From an uncultured Chitinophaga sp. (lineage in GTDB: Bacteria > Bacteroidota > Bacteroidia > Chitinophagales > Chitinophagaceae): a stretch of 64,000 nucleotides of DNA. The position numbers and the translations under genes were made by a program. The stretch lies in the NCBI RefSeq assembly GCF_946479755.1, contig NZ_CAMLHC010000009.1, positions 189,430 to 253,429 on the forward strand. Direction: 5' to 3'. The notes below the pieces were generated by a model. It did no database searches and had not been told where the DNA came from. It saw only the letters and a program-made list of their open reading frames with translations. This document shows positions 51,677-61,100 of the stretch, piece after piece. Each line of letters starts with the position of its first letter. The stretch's first letter is position 1.

Positions 51677-52747
51677 TTAAGCTTTCTTCAGGGAGAAGTA
51701 TTTCATGGCTTCCACCATTACTTCTACGCTTTCGTAGGGCAAAGCATTGTACATGGATACCCGGAAACCACCGGAGAGGCGGTGTCCCTTAATGCCAACA
51801 ATATCTTCTTTCTTACAGAATTTCAGGAATTCCTCTTCCATCTCAGGCTTGTCCATGATGAAGCAGGCGTTCATCAGGCTGCGGTCTTCCTTGGCCACCG
51901 TACCGCGGAACAGCGGGTTGTGGTCAATTTCATCATACAGCAGGGCTGCCTTTTTCTCGTTGATTTTTTCGATGGCCGGTATACCGCCCTGCTCTTTCAA
52001 CCAGCGAAGGGTGAGCATGGAGATATATACCGCAAATACGGGAGGGGTATTCAGCATAGACCCGTTGTCTATATGGTTCTTATAATCCAGTATAGCCGGG
52101 ATCTTACGGGATACTTTACCGAGCATGCTCTTACGGATGGCTACCATGGTAGCGCCGGCTGCGCCCATGTTCTTCTGAACACCGGCATAGATCAGCGAGT
52201 ATTTGTTGAAATCCATGGAGCGGCTCATAATGTCACTGCTCATATCCGCAATCAGGGGAACGTCTGTTACCGGGGTCATATGCCACTGGGTACCGTAGAT
52301 GGTATTGTTCGTGGTTATATGCAGGTAGCTGGCCTGTGGGGGAATGTTGAACTGCTTGGGGATGTGGTTGTAGTTACTGTCTTTGGAGCTGGCTACTACA
52401 TCTACGAAGCCAAACAATTTCGCTTCCTTGATAGCCTTGTTGGACCATACGCCGGTATCTACATACGCCGCTGTCTCACTGCTTTCCAGCAGATTCATGG
52501 GCACCTGCATAAACTGCGTGGTGGCACCGCCATGCAAATACAGCACCTCGAAGTCATCATCAAGCTGCATCAGTTCCCTAACCAGGTTACGCGCCTCTTC
52601 CATCACCGCTACAAACGGCTCCGTTCTGTGGCCTATTTCCAGTATAGACATCCCTGATCCCTCAAAATCGATCAGCGCTTTACTGGCTTTGTATAATACC
52701 TCGTTGGGCAATACAGAAGGACCTGCGTTAAAATTATGCACCTTCAT
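51677..52747 (-). CDS. serC: Phosphoserine aminotransferase
   Basis: About 356 residues, with MKVHNFNAGPSVLPNEV at the N terminus. The PLP-binding lysine lies in YAGVQKNMGAAG, and GFRVSMYNALPYESV near the C terminus binds substrate. I start it at the ATG at 52747; the longer frame adds 13 residues before the conserved start. It catalyses 3-phosphohydroxypyruvate plus glutamate to phosphoserine in serine synthesis (and the analogous pyridoxine step). The DUF1015 gene follows. Confidence 0.96.
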   Translation of the reverse strand: MKVHNFNAGPSVLPNEVLYKASKALIDFEGSGMSILEIGHRTEPFVAVMEEARNLVRELMQLDDDFEVLYLHGGATTQFMQVPMNLLESSETAAYVDTGVWSNKAIKEAKLFGFVDVVASSKDSNYNHIPKQFNIPPQASYLHITTNNTIYGTQWHMTPVTDVPLIADMSSDIMSRSMDFNKYSLIYAGVQKNMGAAGATMVAIRKSMLGKVSRKIPAILDYKNHIDNGSMLNTPPVFAVYISMLTLRWLKEQGGIPAIEKINEKKAALLYDEIDHNPLFRGTVAKEDRSLMNACFIMDKPEMEEEFLKFCKKEDIVGIKGHRLSGGFRVSMYNALPYESVEVMVEAMKYFSLKKA

Positions 52748-52939
52748 GTTACGATCTAGATTAAATTCATTTTTTGATCTTTCCACTTTGTTTTGGTTTT
52801 TCTAAGGAAACGGAAAAAAAACGGCACGGGTGTTTTAAAACCTGTAAGGCGCGTGGTGTAGGATAGGTTAAAAGACGGTAGGAACAAAGATAAAATTTCT
52901 TTTCCAATTATTCTGTATCAGCCGAAATATTTTGCCCGT

Positions 52940-53926
52940 TTATTCTGTTCTGCCCAGCATGTGTCCCTCTGTCCACCGTTGTTGCAGCTGTTCAAACTCC
53001 TGTAACTCGCCCGCCGTAAGGCTTGTGTGATGTAGCTCCCTCAGAGAGGGCTGTCCTGCATTTACCCAGGCAGTATACCAGCAGGCCGCCACGGCGGCTA
53101 TAGCCTGTTTCATCCGCCGCGCTGTCATGCCTCCCAGTAACTGGTGATATGCTTTCGTATAACCTTCAGCGTAAGTCCTCGTTAACACACCGTTCCTGAT
53201 CTCATATGCATAACGCTGGGCCGGCGGCGTCTGTTCACATAACCGCTTTTCTTTTTGTAAAACGGTATCTGCTGCAAGGCCGCTACTGGTGACAATCTGC
53301 CAGACAAATGCCCGCCAGTCGCTGATATAACACGCTTTGCCGGCCCAGTAGTCAAACTCCGCGTCTGCCAGCAACTCGGGGATGCGCGATTCCCACAGTC
53401 CGTGAATGCCTGTTTGCCCGGTGAACTGCCCATTGTGATTGGAACAGGCATGCAGCGGCACATGCGCATCTGCCACGTAATGCCCGGCTTCCGCCGATAA
53501 TTGCAATATCCGCTGCTGGTCCCGCTCCCGGAAAGCTTTTGTCAGCATATACATCATCTTTTCGAGATGCCACGGCAGTATACCGTTGCGCTGCAACGAA
53601 TCCGCCCCGTACCGCGCTACCGCCTCCTGCCAGCTGCGTGGTATCTGCCGGTAAGGCGGCCGGTCCAGTACGTCTATGTCCAGGTAATGCCGCGGCGCCT
53701 CGGCAGCCACCATATACCGCCGCTTGTCCGGATCAGTAGCATGCACACGGATATATTCCAGCTGCGGCTTATACAACACCAGCATCTCCGGCGGCAGACA
53801 AAAAACAGCCAGCCGGTTGATCCGCTCGTGGGCAAAGAAACCCCAGCCACCGGCCCTGCCGGCATACAGTAATAATATAAAAGTGAAAATGGCAGCAGAA
53901 CGCTGCTTCAGGATACGGGTTAACAT
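52940..53926 (-). CDS. Zinc-dependent phospholipase C / S1-P1 nuclease-like protein
   Basis: About 328 residues with a signal peptide (residues about 1-25). The mature protein begins with the metal-binding WGFFAHERIN and contains AGHYVADAHVPLHACSNHNGQFTGQTGIHGLWESRIPELL. The His, Asp and Glu residues of this pattern would hold the zinc cluster typical of phospholipase C and S1/P1 nucleases. It is probably secreted or periplasmic. I start at the ATG at 53926; the longer frame begins with TTG in the flanking inverted repeat. Confidence 0.87.
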   Translation of the reverse strand: MLTRILKQRSAAIFTFILLLYAGRAGGWGFFAHERINRLAVFCLPPEMLVLYKPQLEYIRVHATDPDKRRYMVAAEAPRHYLDIDVLDRPPYRQIPRSWQEAVARYGADSLQRNGILPWHLEKMMYMLTKAFRERDQQRILQLSAEAGHYVADAHVPLHACSNHNGQFTGQTGIHGLWESRIPELLADAEFDYWAGKACYISDWRAFVWQIVTSSGLAADTVLQKEKRLCEQTPPAQRYAYEIRNGVLTRTYAEGYTKAYHQLLGGMTARRMKQAIAAVAACWYTAWVNAGQPSLRELHHTSLTAGELQEFEQLQQRWTEGHMLGRTE

Positions 53927-53932
53927 AACAAA

Positions 53933-54041
53933 CAATTTAGAGATTTCTTGATTTGGGAATTTAGTTATTTATTTCAAGTGAACCAACGCCCTGCCTTACA
54001 TAAATAACTAAATTCCAAAATCAGGAAATCCCTAAATATTG
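53933..54041. repeat. Long inverted repeat between DUF502 and phospholipase genes
   Basis: Arms of about 40 bases (53933-53971 and 54001-54041) are about 90 percent complementary around a 29-base loop. The right arm runs into the last codons of the DUF502 gene. The outer part resembles the palindrome at 13422 (TTTAGAGATTT). Confidence 0.82.
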
Positions 54042-54640
54042 GTAACACCGCCGCTCACGGCAAATTTCATCGCCTCTCCGGCTGAAACGTTCTCTAGGGG
54101 TTTTACCCGCTCCTTCGGCACAATAAACACCTTGCCGGTAATAGCGTAGGCATGCGGCACATACACGGCCATATAACCCTCCATGCCCAGGCTGGTCACG
54201 TCCGTCTGCGTGATAAAGCCCATCTCCCATACATCCACGCCGTATATCTGCACCAGCACAGGATGGTCGAACTTTTTCTTCTCACCCACAAACGCGTCAA
54301 ATACGTCCTTGATAGAAGTGTAAATGTATTTGATGAAAGGCGTGCGCTCCAGCAAATGGTCAAACAGATCAAAGATCCGCCCGATAATAAAAGAAGAACT
54401 CAGATACCCTACCACTACCACTAATACCAATACCAGCGCAAATCCTACGCCCTTGTATTTTAAAAAGTTGAATGAGGTGTCGTCCGGAATGATCTCCTTC
54501 GGAATAAGATTGTCAATAGTAACAAACGCCCAATATAATGTCAGTGCAGTGATCCCGATAGGGGCCAATATCAGCAGGCCCTGGAAGAAATACCGCAATA
54601 AACGGGACGCAAACACTTTTAATCTGAGTTTTGGCGACAT
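54032..54640 (-). CDS. DUF502 family membrane protein
   Basis: The 202-residue protein has two membrane helices (about 16-38 and 68-90) and the DUF502 signatures GLLILAPIGITALTLYWAF, LLERTPFIKYIYTSIKDVFDAF and a C-terminal MAVYVPHAYAITGKVFIVPKERVKPL. Function unknown; it is conserved in many bacteria and plants (LIKE-COV). It is probably in the inner membrane. Its last codons overlap the right arm of the inverted repeat. Confidence 0.92.
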   Translation of the reverse strand: MSPKLRLKVFASRLLRYFFQGLLILAPIGITALTLYWAFVTIDNLIPKEIIPDDTSFNFLKYKGVGFALVLVLVVVVGYLSSSFIIGRIFDLFDHLLERTPFIKYIYTSIKDVFDAFVGEKKKFDHPVLVQIYGVDVWEMGFITQTDVTSLGMEGYMAVYVPHAYAITGKVFIVPKERVKPLENVSAGEAMKFAVSGGVTNI

Positions 54641-54932
54641 GGCAAAAGGAATGAAGGCACAAAATTAGACAAATAAGCGGAAGATTACCTTTCTTCCGTA
54701 TTGCCTGTCTGTAAAGATTGCCGGAGGCCCGCTATTCCATTGCTGTAAGTTTTTTTACCTCCCGCTGTCCGGCACTTTTCCCTGCTGCTCACCATCCCGG
54801 TGCCGTATCTCTGGCTTCGGCGCCACTCCTCTGCATCTCCGCTAATCCGGTCCGTACCTCCGCTAATCAGGCGAATCAGTAATTATCATGGGCATCACAG
54901 TTTGATGTTGCCACATATAAAAAATAAATACT
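54641..54932. other. Non-coding spacer, no feature recognised
   Basis: Between the divergent DUF502 and TetR genes, this stretch contains pyrimidine-rich, low-complexity DNA with repeated CTCCGCTAATC-like words (54836 and 54859). No convincing gene, hairpin or promoter is visible. The TetR promoter lies just to its right. Confidence 0.5.
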
Positions 54933-54969
54933 GGAAACTTTGGAAGTTTAAAAAGTTTCCATAGTTTTG
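54933..54969 (+). promoter_or_regulatory. TetR operator and promoter of the RND efflux operon
   Basis: A perfect inverted repeat GGAAACTT (54933) with AAGTTTCC (54953) is nested with a tighter AAACTT-tgg-AAGTTT (54935-54949). It fills the space between a -33-like TTG (54940-54942) and the -7 element TAGTTTTG (54962-54969), the expected position for repression by the TetR protein encoded downstream. Confidence 0.75.
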
Positions 54970-55002
54970 TCTTCGCATCACAAAGCCTGTTAAAGCACTC
55001 TT

Positions 55003-55614
55003 ATGGAACCGCAGGAACGTATCATGGACACGGCTTTTGGCCTGTTTCGACAATATGGCACCAGGTCAATCACCATGGATGACATCGCTGAGAAAATGGG
55101 CATTTCCAAAAAGACACTCTATGCCCATTTTATGGATAAAGACGACCTGGTCACCCAGGCGCTTACCCGTTTTATCGGCCTTGTCGAAGCGGAATGCCTC
55201 ACAGACCGCGACAAATCAGCAGACGCCATCGAGGAACTGTTCCTCGTCATGGACATGCTGGATCGCCGCATGCGCAACATGAACCCCGTGATCCTGCTCG
55301 ACCTGCAAAAGTTCCACGCGAAAGCGTACCAGGTTTTTTTGAACTATCAGAACAACTCACTGACCAACACGATCCGCGAAAACCTGGAACGTGGCATCAG
55401 TGAAGGACTCTACCGACCGGACCTCGACATCAGAATTCTGACTCAATACCGCGTTTACGGATGTATGCTCAGCTTCCAGCCCGAAGCGTTTCCAGGTAAT
55501 GCCGACATGAACAGGGTACAAAAAGTACTGCTGGAAAATTTTCTGTACGGAGTAGCCTCCGCCAAAGGGTACAAGCTTATCGAAAAGTACAAACAACTAT
55601 CGCAAAACATATAA
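55003..55614 (+). CDS. TetR/AcrR family transcriptional regulator
   Basis: The 203-residue protein has an N-terminal TetR helix-turn-helix (residues about 8-54, RIMDTAFGLFRQYGTRSITMDDIAEKMGISKKTLYAHFMDKDDLV), followed by an all-helical ligand-binding domain. The next gene starts three bases after its stop, and the RND operon follows. The upstream palindrome at 54933 is its likely autoregulatory site. The ligand is unknown; efflux substrates are usual. Confidence 0.93.
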   Translation: MEPQERIMDTAFGLFRQYGTRSITMDDIAEKMGISKKTLYAHFMDKDDLVTQALTRFIGLVEAECLTDRDKSADAIEELFLVMDMLDRRMRNMNPVILLDLQKFHAKAYQVFLNYQNNSLTNTIRENLERGISEGLYRPDLDIRILTQYRVYGCMLSFQPEAFPGNADMNRVQKVLLENFLYGVASAKGYKLIEKYKQLSQNI

Positions 55615-55617
55615 ACT

Positions 55618-56979
55618 ATGCAACGTATCAGAAGGCTCACCGGCATGGCTTCCATGGTAGGGCTGCTCGCGCTGGCCGTCAACGTCGGCGCCCAGACCGT
55701 CTCCCAGGAGCCTGTCCGCCTGTCGGCCCGGGAAGCAGTGGACTATGCCCTGGCTAACCAGTCGGCGGTAAAAACAGCCAGACTCGATGAACTGATCCAG
55801 CTGGCCAAAAATAAAGAAGTCAGCGGCCTGGCACTCCCCACTATCACCGGTACCGGTCAGTATCAGTACAACCCGATCGTCCAGAAACAAATGTTCAGTG
55901 TGGGCAATTTCATGCCAGGGGCGCCCAAAGACTCCTTTGCCGTCATCAGCTTCCAGCTCCCCCAAAACCTCATGGGCGAAGTAAGGCTCACACAGACCCT
56001 CTTCGATCCCAGCGTACTGGTAGCCCTCCAGGCCCGTAAAACCCTGGAAGACCTGGTCTCAAAAAATGTGGCCAAATCACAGATAGACGTTAAAGCCAAC
56101 GTCTACAAAGCCTATTATAATGTACTGTCAGCCCGTAAAGCACTGGCTATCCTGACCAACAACATCAATACACTCGAAAAACTGCTCAACGATACCAAAG
56201 AAATTAATAAAAACGGCCTCGTCGAAAAACTGGACGTAGACCGCCTCGTAGTACAGTACACCAACCTCCAGACAGAACAGACAAAACTCCGTAACCTCGT
56301 GGAAATAGGCGTGGCTGCACTCAAATACCAGATGGGCATGCCGCTGAAACAACCGGTAGAGCTCACCGATACCCTGTCCACCGAAAGGATCGCCGAAAGC
56401 ATCCCCGATATGGACAAATTCGACTACTCCCAACGCGTCGAATACCAGTTGCTCGAAACACAAAAGAAAGCCAACGAATACGACCTGAAAAGATATAAAC
56501 TGAAAGGCCTGCCTTCCCTGCAGCTGTTCGCCGCTACAGGCGCACTCCGCGGAAGTGACAAGTTCGACTACCTCAAAAGCCAGATGTGGTACGGCTACCT
56601 CAACACCGGCCTTAACCTCTCTGTGCCCATCTTCAGCGGTATGCAACGCAGAAGACAGGTAGACCAGGCCCTGCTGGCGGTAAAGAAAAGCGAAGTGGCC
56701 ATCGAAAATGCCAAGCTGGGCATCGACCTCGAAAGAGAACAATCCGCTTCCACCTTCCGCAACAACGTACTGAGCCTGCAGGCGCAGGAAAAAAATATGC
56801 AGCTCGCAGAAGACGTACACAACACCACCCAGATCAAATACCGCGAAGGCGTGGGCTCCAGCCTGGAAATGACGACAGCCGAAAATGACCTGCTCACCGC
56901 CCAGAACAATTATTTCACCGCACTGTACAACGCCATCGTTGCCAGGATAGACCTGCTCAAAGCTTATGGCAAACTATAG
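55618..56979 (+). CDS. TolC family outer membrane protein (RND operon)
   Basis: The 453-residue protein has a signal peptide (about 1-25, ending VGAQ) and two outer-membrane efflux repeats (for example VDYALANQSAVKTARLDELIQLAKNKEVSGLALPTITGTGQYQ and REGVGSSLEMTTAENDLLTAQNNYFTALYNAIVARIDLLKAYGKL). It forms the outer-membrane duct of the tripartite pump. It lies directly after the TetR gene and 37 bases before the adaptor gene. Confidence 0.93.
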   Translation: MQRIRRLTGMASMVGLLALAVNVGAQTVSQEPVRLSAREAVDYALANQSAVKTARLDELIQLAKNKEVSGLALPTITGTGQYQYNPIVQKQMFSVGNFMPGAPKDSFAVISFQLPQNLMGEVRLTQTLFDPSVLVALQARKTLEDLVSKNVAKSQIDVKANVYKAYYNVLSARKALAILTNNINTLEKLLNDTKEINKNGLVEKLDVDRLVVQYTNLQTEQTKLRNLVEIGVAALKYQMGMPLKQPVELTDTLSTERIAESIPDMDKFDYSQRVEYQLLETQKKANEYDLKRYKLKGLPSLQLFAATGALRGSDKFDYLKSQMWYGYLNTGLNLSVPIFSGMQRRRQVDQALLAVKKSEVAIENAKLGIDLEREQSASTFRNNVLSLQAQEKNMQLAEDVHNTTQIKYREGVGSSLEMTTAENDLLTAQNNYFTALYNAIVARIDLLKAYGKL

Positions 56980-57016
56980 TGCAAAACCTTTTCAATCACC
57001 TATCACTACTAGCTAT

Positions 57017-58126
57017 ATGAATAAAAGATATCTTTTCATGGTCCCGGTGCTCGCTGTCGTAATAGCTGCCTGCGGCGGCGGTGGCAACAAAGCAGAACAA
57101 CTGGAAAAACTGAAAAAGGAGAGAGCGGCCCTCGATACCAAAATCGCCGACCTCGAGAAAGAAGTTGGCAAGAAAGATACAGTAGCCAGGATGAAAGATG
57201 TAACCGTGTCTGAAGTAAGAGACACCGTGTTCGAACATTATATCGACGTACAGGGAAGCGTGGACGCCCGCGAAAACGTAAACGTGTCCGCCCGCACTAT
57301 GGGCGTTATCACCGCCATCTACGTGAAAGAAGGCCAGCAGGTAAGCAAAGGCCAGACACTGGCACAGGTAGACGACCAGGTGCTGAAAGCCAATGTGGCC
57401 GAACTGCGCACCCAGATGGACCTGGCCAACACCCTCTTCGAAAAACAGAAAAACCTCTGGTCACAGAAAATAGGATCCGAAGTACAGTACCTCAACGCTA
57501 AAAACCAGAAGGAATCACTGGAAAGGAAAATGGCCACCCTGCAGGACCAGCTGGCCCAGACCCGCATCATCGCCCCCATCAGCGGCACCGTGGACGCGGT
57601 GATCGCTAAAGTAGGCGATAACGCAACTCCCGGCAATCCTACGTTCCGCGTGGTGAACGCCAACAACCTGAAAGTGACCGCCAACGTAGCGGAAGCATAT
57701 GCCGGCCTCCTGAAAACAGGGGACCGCGTTATCCTCTCTTTCCCGGATATCAACCGCGAGATAAAAACAAATATCTCCTTCGCTTCCCGGACCATCGATC
57801 CGCTCAGCCGCACCATCAAAATTGAAGTGCCGCTGAAACCCGATGCCGCACTGCGTCCTAACATGATTGCGCATATTAAAATTGTGGACTACTCCACCAA
57901 TAACGCTGTCGTAATTCCGGTAAACCTCATCCAGTACTCTTCCGGTAAACCCTTCGTGATGGTGGCTGCATCCAAAAACGGACAGCTGGCCTCCCTGCGC
58001 AGGACCGTCGAAGTGGGACGCACCTATAACGATAAGGCTGAAATCAAAGACGGCCTGAAAGCCGGTGATAAAATCATCACCACCGGTTATCAGGGCCTCA
58101 ATGATAATGACCTGATCAAACTGTAA
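57017..58126 (+). CDS. RND efflux periplasmic adaptor lipoprotein
   Basis: About 369 residues, with lipoprotein signal (VVIAAC, lipid Cys19) and then a coiled-coil-like stretch (AEQLEKLKKERAALDTKIADLEKEVGKK). The biotinyl-lipoyl-like and barrel domains follow (VDARENVNVSARTMGVITAIYVKEGQQVSKGQTLAQV). I chose the ATG at 57017 since the longer frame overlaps the tolC-like gene and has no lipobox at the proper distance. It couples the inner-membrane pump to TolC. Confidence 0.93.
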   Translation: MNKRYLFMVPVLAVVIAACGGGGNKAEQLEKLKKERAALDTKIADLEKEVGKKDTVARMKDVTVSEVRDTVFEHYIDVQGSVDARENVNVSARTMGVITAIYVKEGQQVSKGQTLAQVDDQVLKANVAELRTQMDLANTLFEKQKNLWSQKIGSEVQYLNAKNQKESLERKMATLQDQLAQTRIIAPISGTVDAVIAKVGDNATPGNPTFRVVNANNLKVTANVAEAYAGLLKTGDRVILSFPDINREIKTNISFASRTIDPLSRTIKIEVPLKPDAALRPNMIAHIKIVDYSTNNAVVIPVNLIQYSSGKPFVMVAASKNGQLASLRRTVEVGRTYNDKAEIKDGLKAGDKIITTGYQGLNDNDLIKL

Positions 58127-58156
58127 TGCTGACCACTAACAGCCAAAACCAAGTTT

Positions 58157-61100
58157 ATGCAAGACAATCTCCATAAAGAATTTAAACCCACCAGCTGGTC
58201 GATTGATAATAAGGTGAGCATCTATGTGGCCACCATTATCATTGCGCTGGCGGGTATATTTTCCTATATCAACCTGCCCAAGGAACAGTTCCCGGAAGTA
58301 GTGTTCCCGCAGTTCTATATCAACACCATCTATGCCGGCACTTCCCCGGAAGATATGGAAACACTGGTGACAAAGCCCATTGAGAAACAGCTCAACGGTA
58401 TCTCCGGCGTAAAGAAGATCAAAAGCACCTCTATGCAGGACTTCTCCGCCATCACCATCGAGTTCAACGCCAACGAAGACATCGAAGCGGCCCGCCAGCA
58501 GGTTAGAGAGAAAGTGGACGACGCGAAAAAAGACCTGCCGAAAGACCTGACACAGGAACCGCAGATCGTAAAAATCGACGTGTCCCAGATCCCCATCATG
58601 AACGTAAACCTCTCCGGTGATTTCGACCTGCAGACACTGAAACGTTATGCAGACGATATGAAAGACCGTATCGAGGCGCTCAATGAAATCACCCGTGTAG
58701 ACCTGGTAGGGGAGCTGGAAAGAGAGATACAGATCAATGTCGATAAATATAAAATGGATGCCGCCAGGATCGGTTTCGAAGATATCGTCGGCGCCATTCA
58801 GGGAGAGAACATCACCATCTCCGGCGGCCTGGTAACGATGGACGGCCAGAAACGTACCCTCAGCGTAAAAGGGGAATACAAAGACCCCTCGAAAATCGGT
58901 AACATCATCGTCCGCGGCCAGTCCGGCGCCACCGTTTACCTGAAAGACGTAGCAGACGTGGTAGATGGTTTCCTCGAACAGGAAAGCTATGCCCGCCTCG
59001 CCGGTAAAAACGTAATCACCCTCAACGTCATCAAACAGAGCGGTAAAAACCTGATCGACGCCTCTGACAAGATACAGGCTATCAAGGCAGACATGGAAGC
59101 CAACTACTTCCCGAAAGGGCTGCAGGTGACCATCACCGCCGATCAGTCCAAATCCACCCGCGTTACCCTGCATGACCTGATCAATACCATCATCATCGGC
59201 TTCATCCTGGTAACCGTTATCCTCATGTTCTTCATGGGTGCGGTGAACGCCATCTTCGTGGCGCTGTCGGTGCCTATCTCCATGTTCATCGCCTTCCTGC
59301 TCATGCCGGTATATGGGTTCACCCTCAATATGATGGTGCTGTTCTCCTTCCTGCTGGCATTGGGTATCGTGGTGGATGACGCCATCGTGGTGATTGAAAA
59401 CGTACACCGTATTTTTAATGAACGAAAAGACCTGGGTATAGTAAGAGCCGCCAAGATAGCGGCGGGAGAGGTGTTTTTGCCGGTATTGTCAGGAACCCTG
59501 ACGGTGTTGGCACCTTTCGTACCGCTGTTATTCTGGCCCGGCGTTATCGGTAAGTTCATGTTCTACCTGCCGGTAACCCTCATCACCACGCTGGGAGCAT
59601 CGCTGGTAGTGGCTTATATCATCAACCCGGTGTTTGCGGTGGACTTTATGGACCGCCATGAAGGGGAAGATCATCCCAAACCGAAATTTGACCGTAAGTT
59701 TAAAATACTCACCGCCGTATTCGCGGTGATCGCATTGCTGGGATATGTTAACGGCAGCGTGGGCGTAGGCAACTTTGTGATCTTCGCTTACCTGATGATC
59801 GCACTGGAACGCTTCTGGCTGGGCGGCGTGGCCCGCCACTTCCAGCACACTTTCTGGCCTAAAGTACAGGAACGCTACAAGCATATTCTGAAATGGTGCC
59901 TCGTGGGCTGGCGCCCGGTATGGATCCTGGTGGCGACTTTTGCGCTACTGATCTTCAGTATCATCCTCACCGGCATCCGCAATCCGAAAGTGGTGTTTTT
60001 CCCGCAGGCAGATCCGAACTTTATCTACACCTACATAGAGTTGCCCAATGGTACCGACCAGAAATACACCGACTCCATCACCCATATTGTGGAAGACCGC
60101 ATTGCGAAAGTAGTGGGCGCCAACAATCCTATCGTGGAGTCTATCATTTCCAACGTGGCCAAAGGCGCCGGCGATCCATCGCAGATGGACATGAGCACCC
60201 AGCCGCAGAAAGGCAAGGTGACCGTGGCTTTCGTGGAATTCGGCGCCCGTAACGGACAGTCTACCGTGCAGTATCTCGACAGGATCCGTACCGCCGTAAA
60301 AGGCATCCCGGGCACTAATATTACCGTAGAGCAGGAGCAGGGCGGTCCTCCTACCGGTAAGCCCATCAACATTGAAATCTCCGGTGACAATTTTGACGAA
60401 CTGACCAGTTCTTCGTTCAGGCTTAAACGTTACCTCGATTCCCTGCGGGTAGACGGCGTGGAGGAGCTGAAAAGCGATTTCGAGGCCAACAAGCCGGAGA
60501 TCGTAGTGAACATTGACCGGGAAAGGGCTAACAACGAGGGCATTTCCACCCGCCAGATCGGTGGCGCCCTGCGTACCGCCTTGTTTGGTTTTGAGGCGTC
60601 CAAAATCAGGGATGCCAAAGACGAATACAAGATCATGGTAAGATTGCAGGAGAATCAGCGTAACAACATCAATAACCTGATGAACCTCAACCTGGTATAC
60701 CGGGATATGAATATGGGCGGCGCGGTGCGCCAGGTGCCGTTGTCGGCAGTGGCGGACATCCACTATTCCAATACGTACGCCGGTATCAAGCGTATTGACC
60801 AGAAACGGGTTATCACCTTGTATTCCAACGTGTTGACTGGCTTTAACGCCAACGAAGTAGTACAGCATATCCAGACGGCGCTGAATGATTTCAGTCACCC
60901 TAACTCCGTGACAATCAAGATGACCGGTGAGCAGGAAGACCAGCAGGAGACGATGAACTTCCTCCTGATGGCCATGCTGGGCGCATTCGGGCTGATCCTG
61001 ATGATCATGGTGACCCAGTTCAACTCTATCGGACGGCCGCTGGTGATCTTTATGGAGATCCTGTTCAGTATCATCGGGGTGTTCCTGGGCTTCTCCATCT

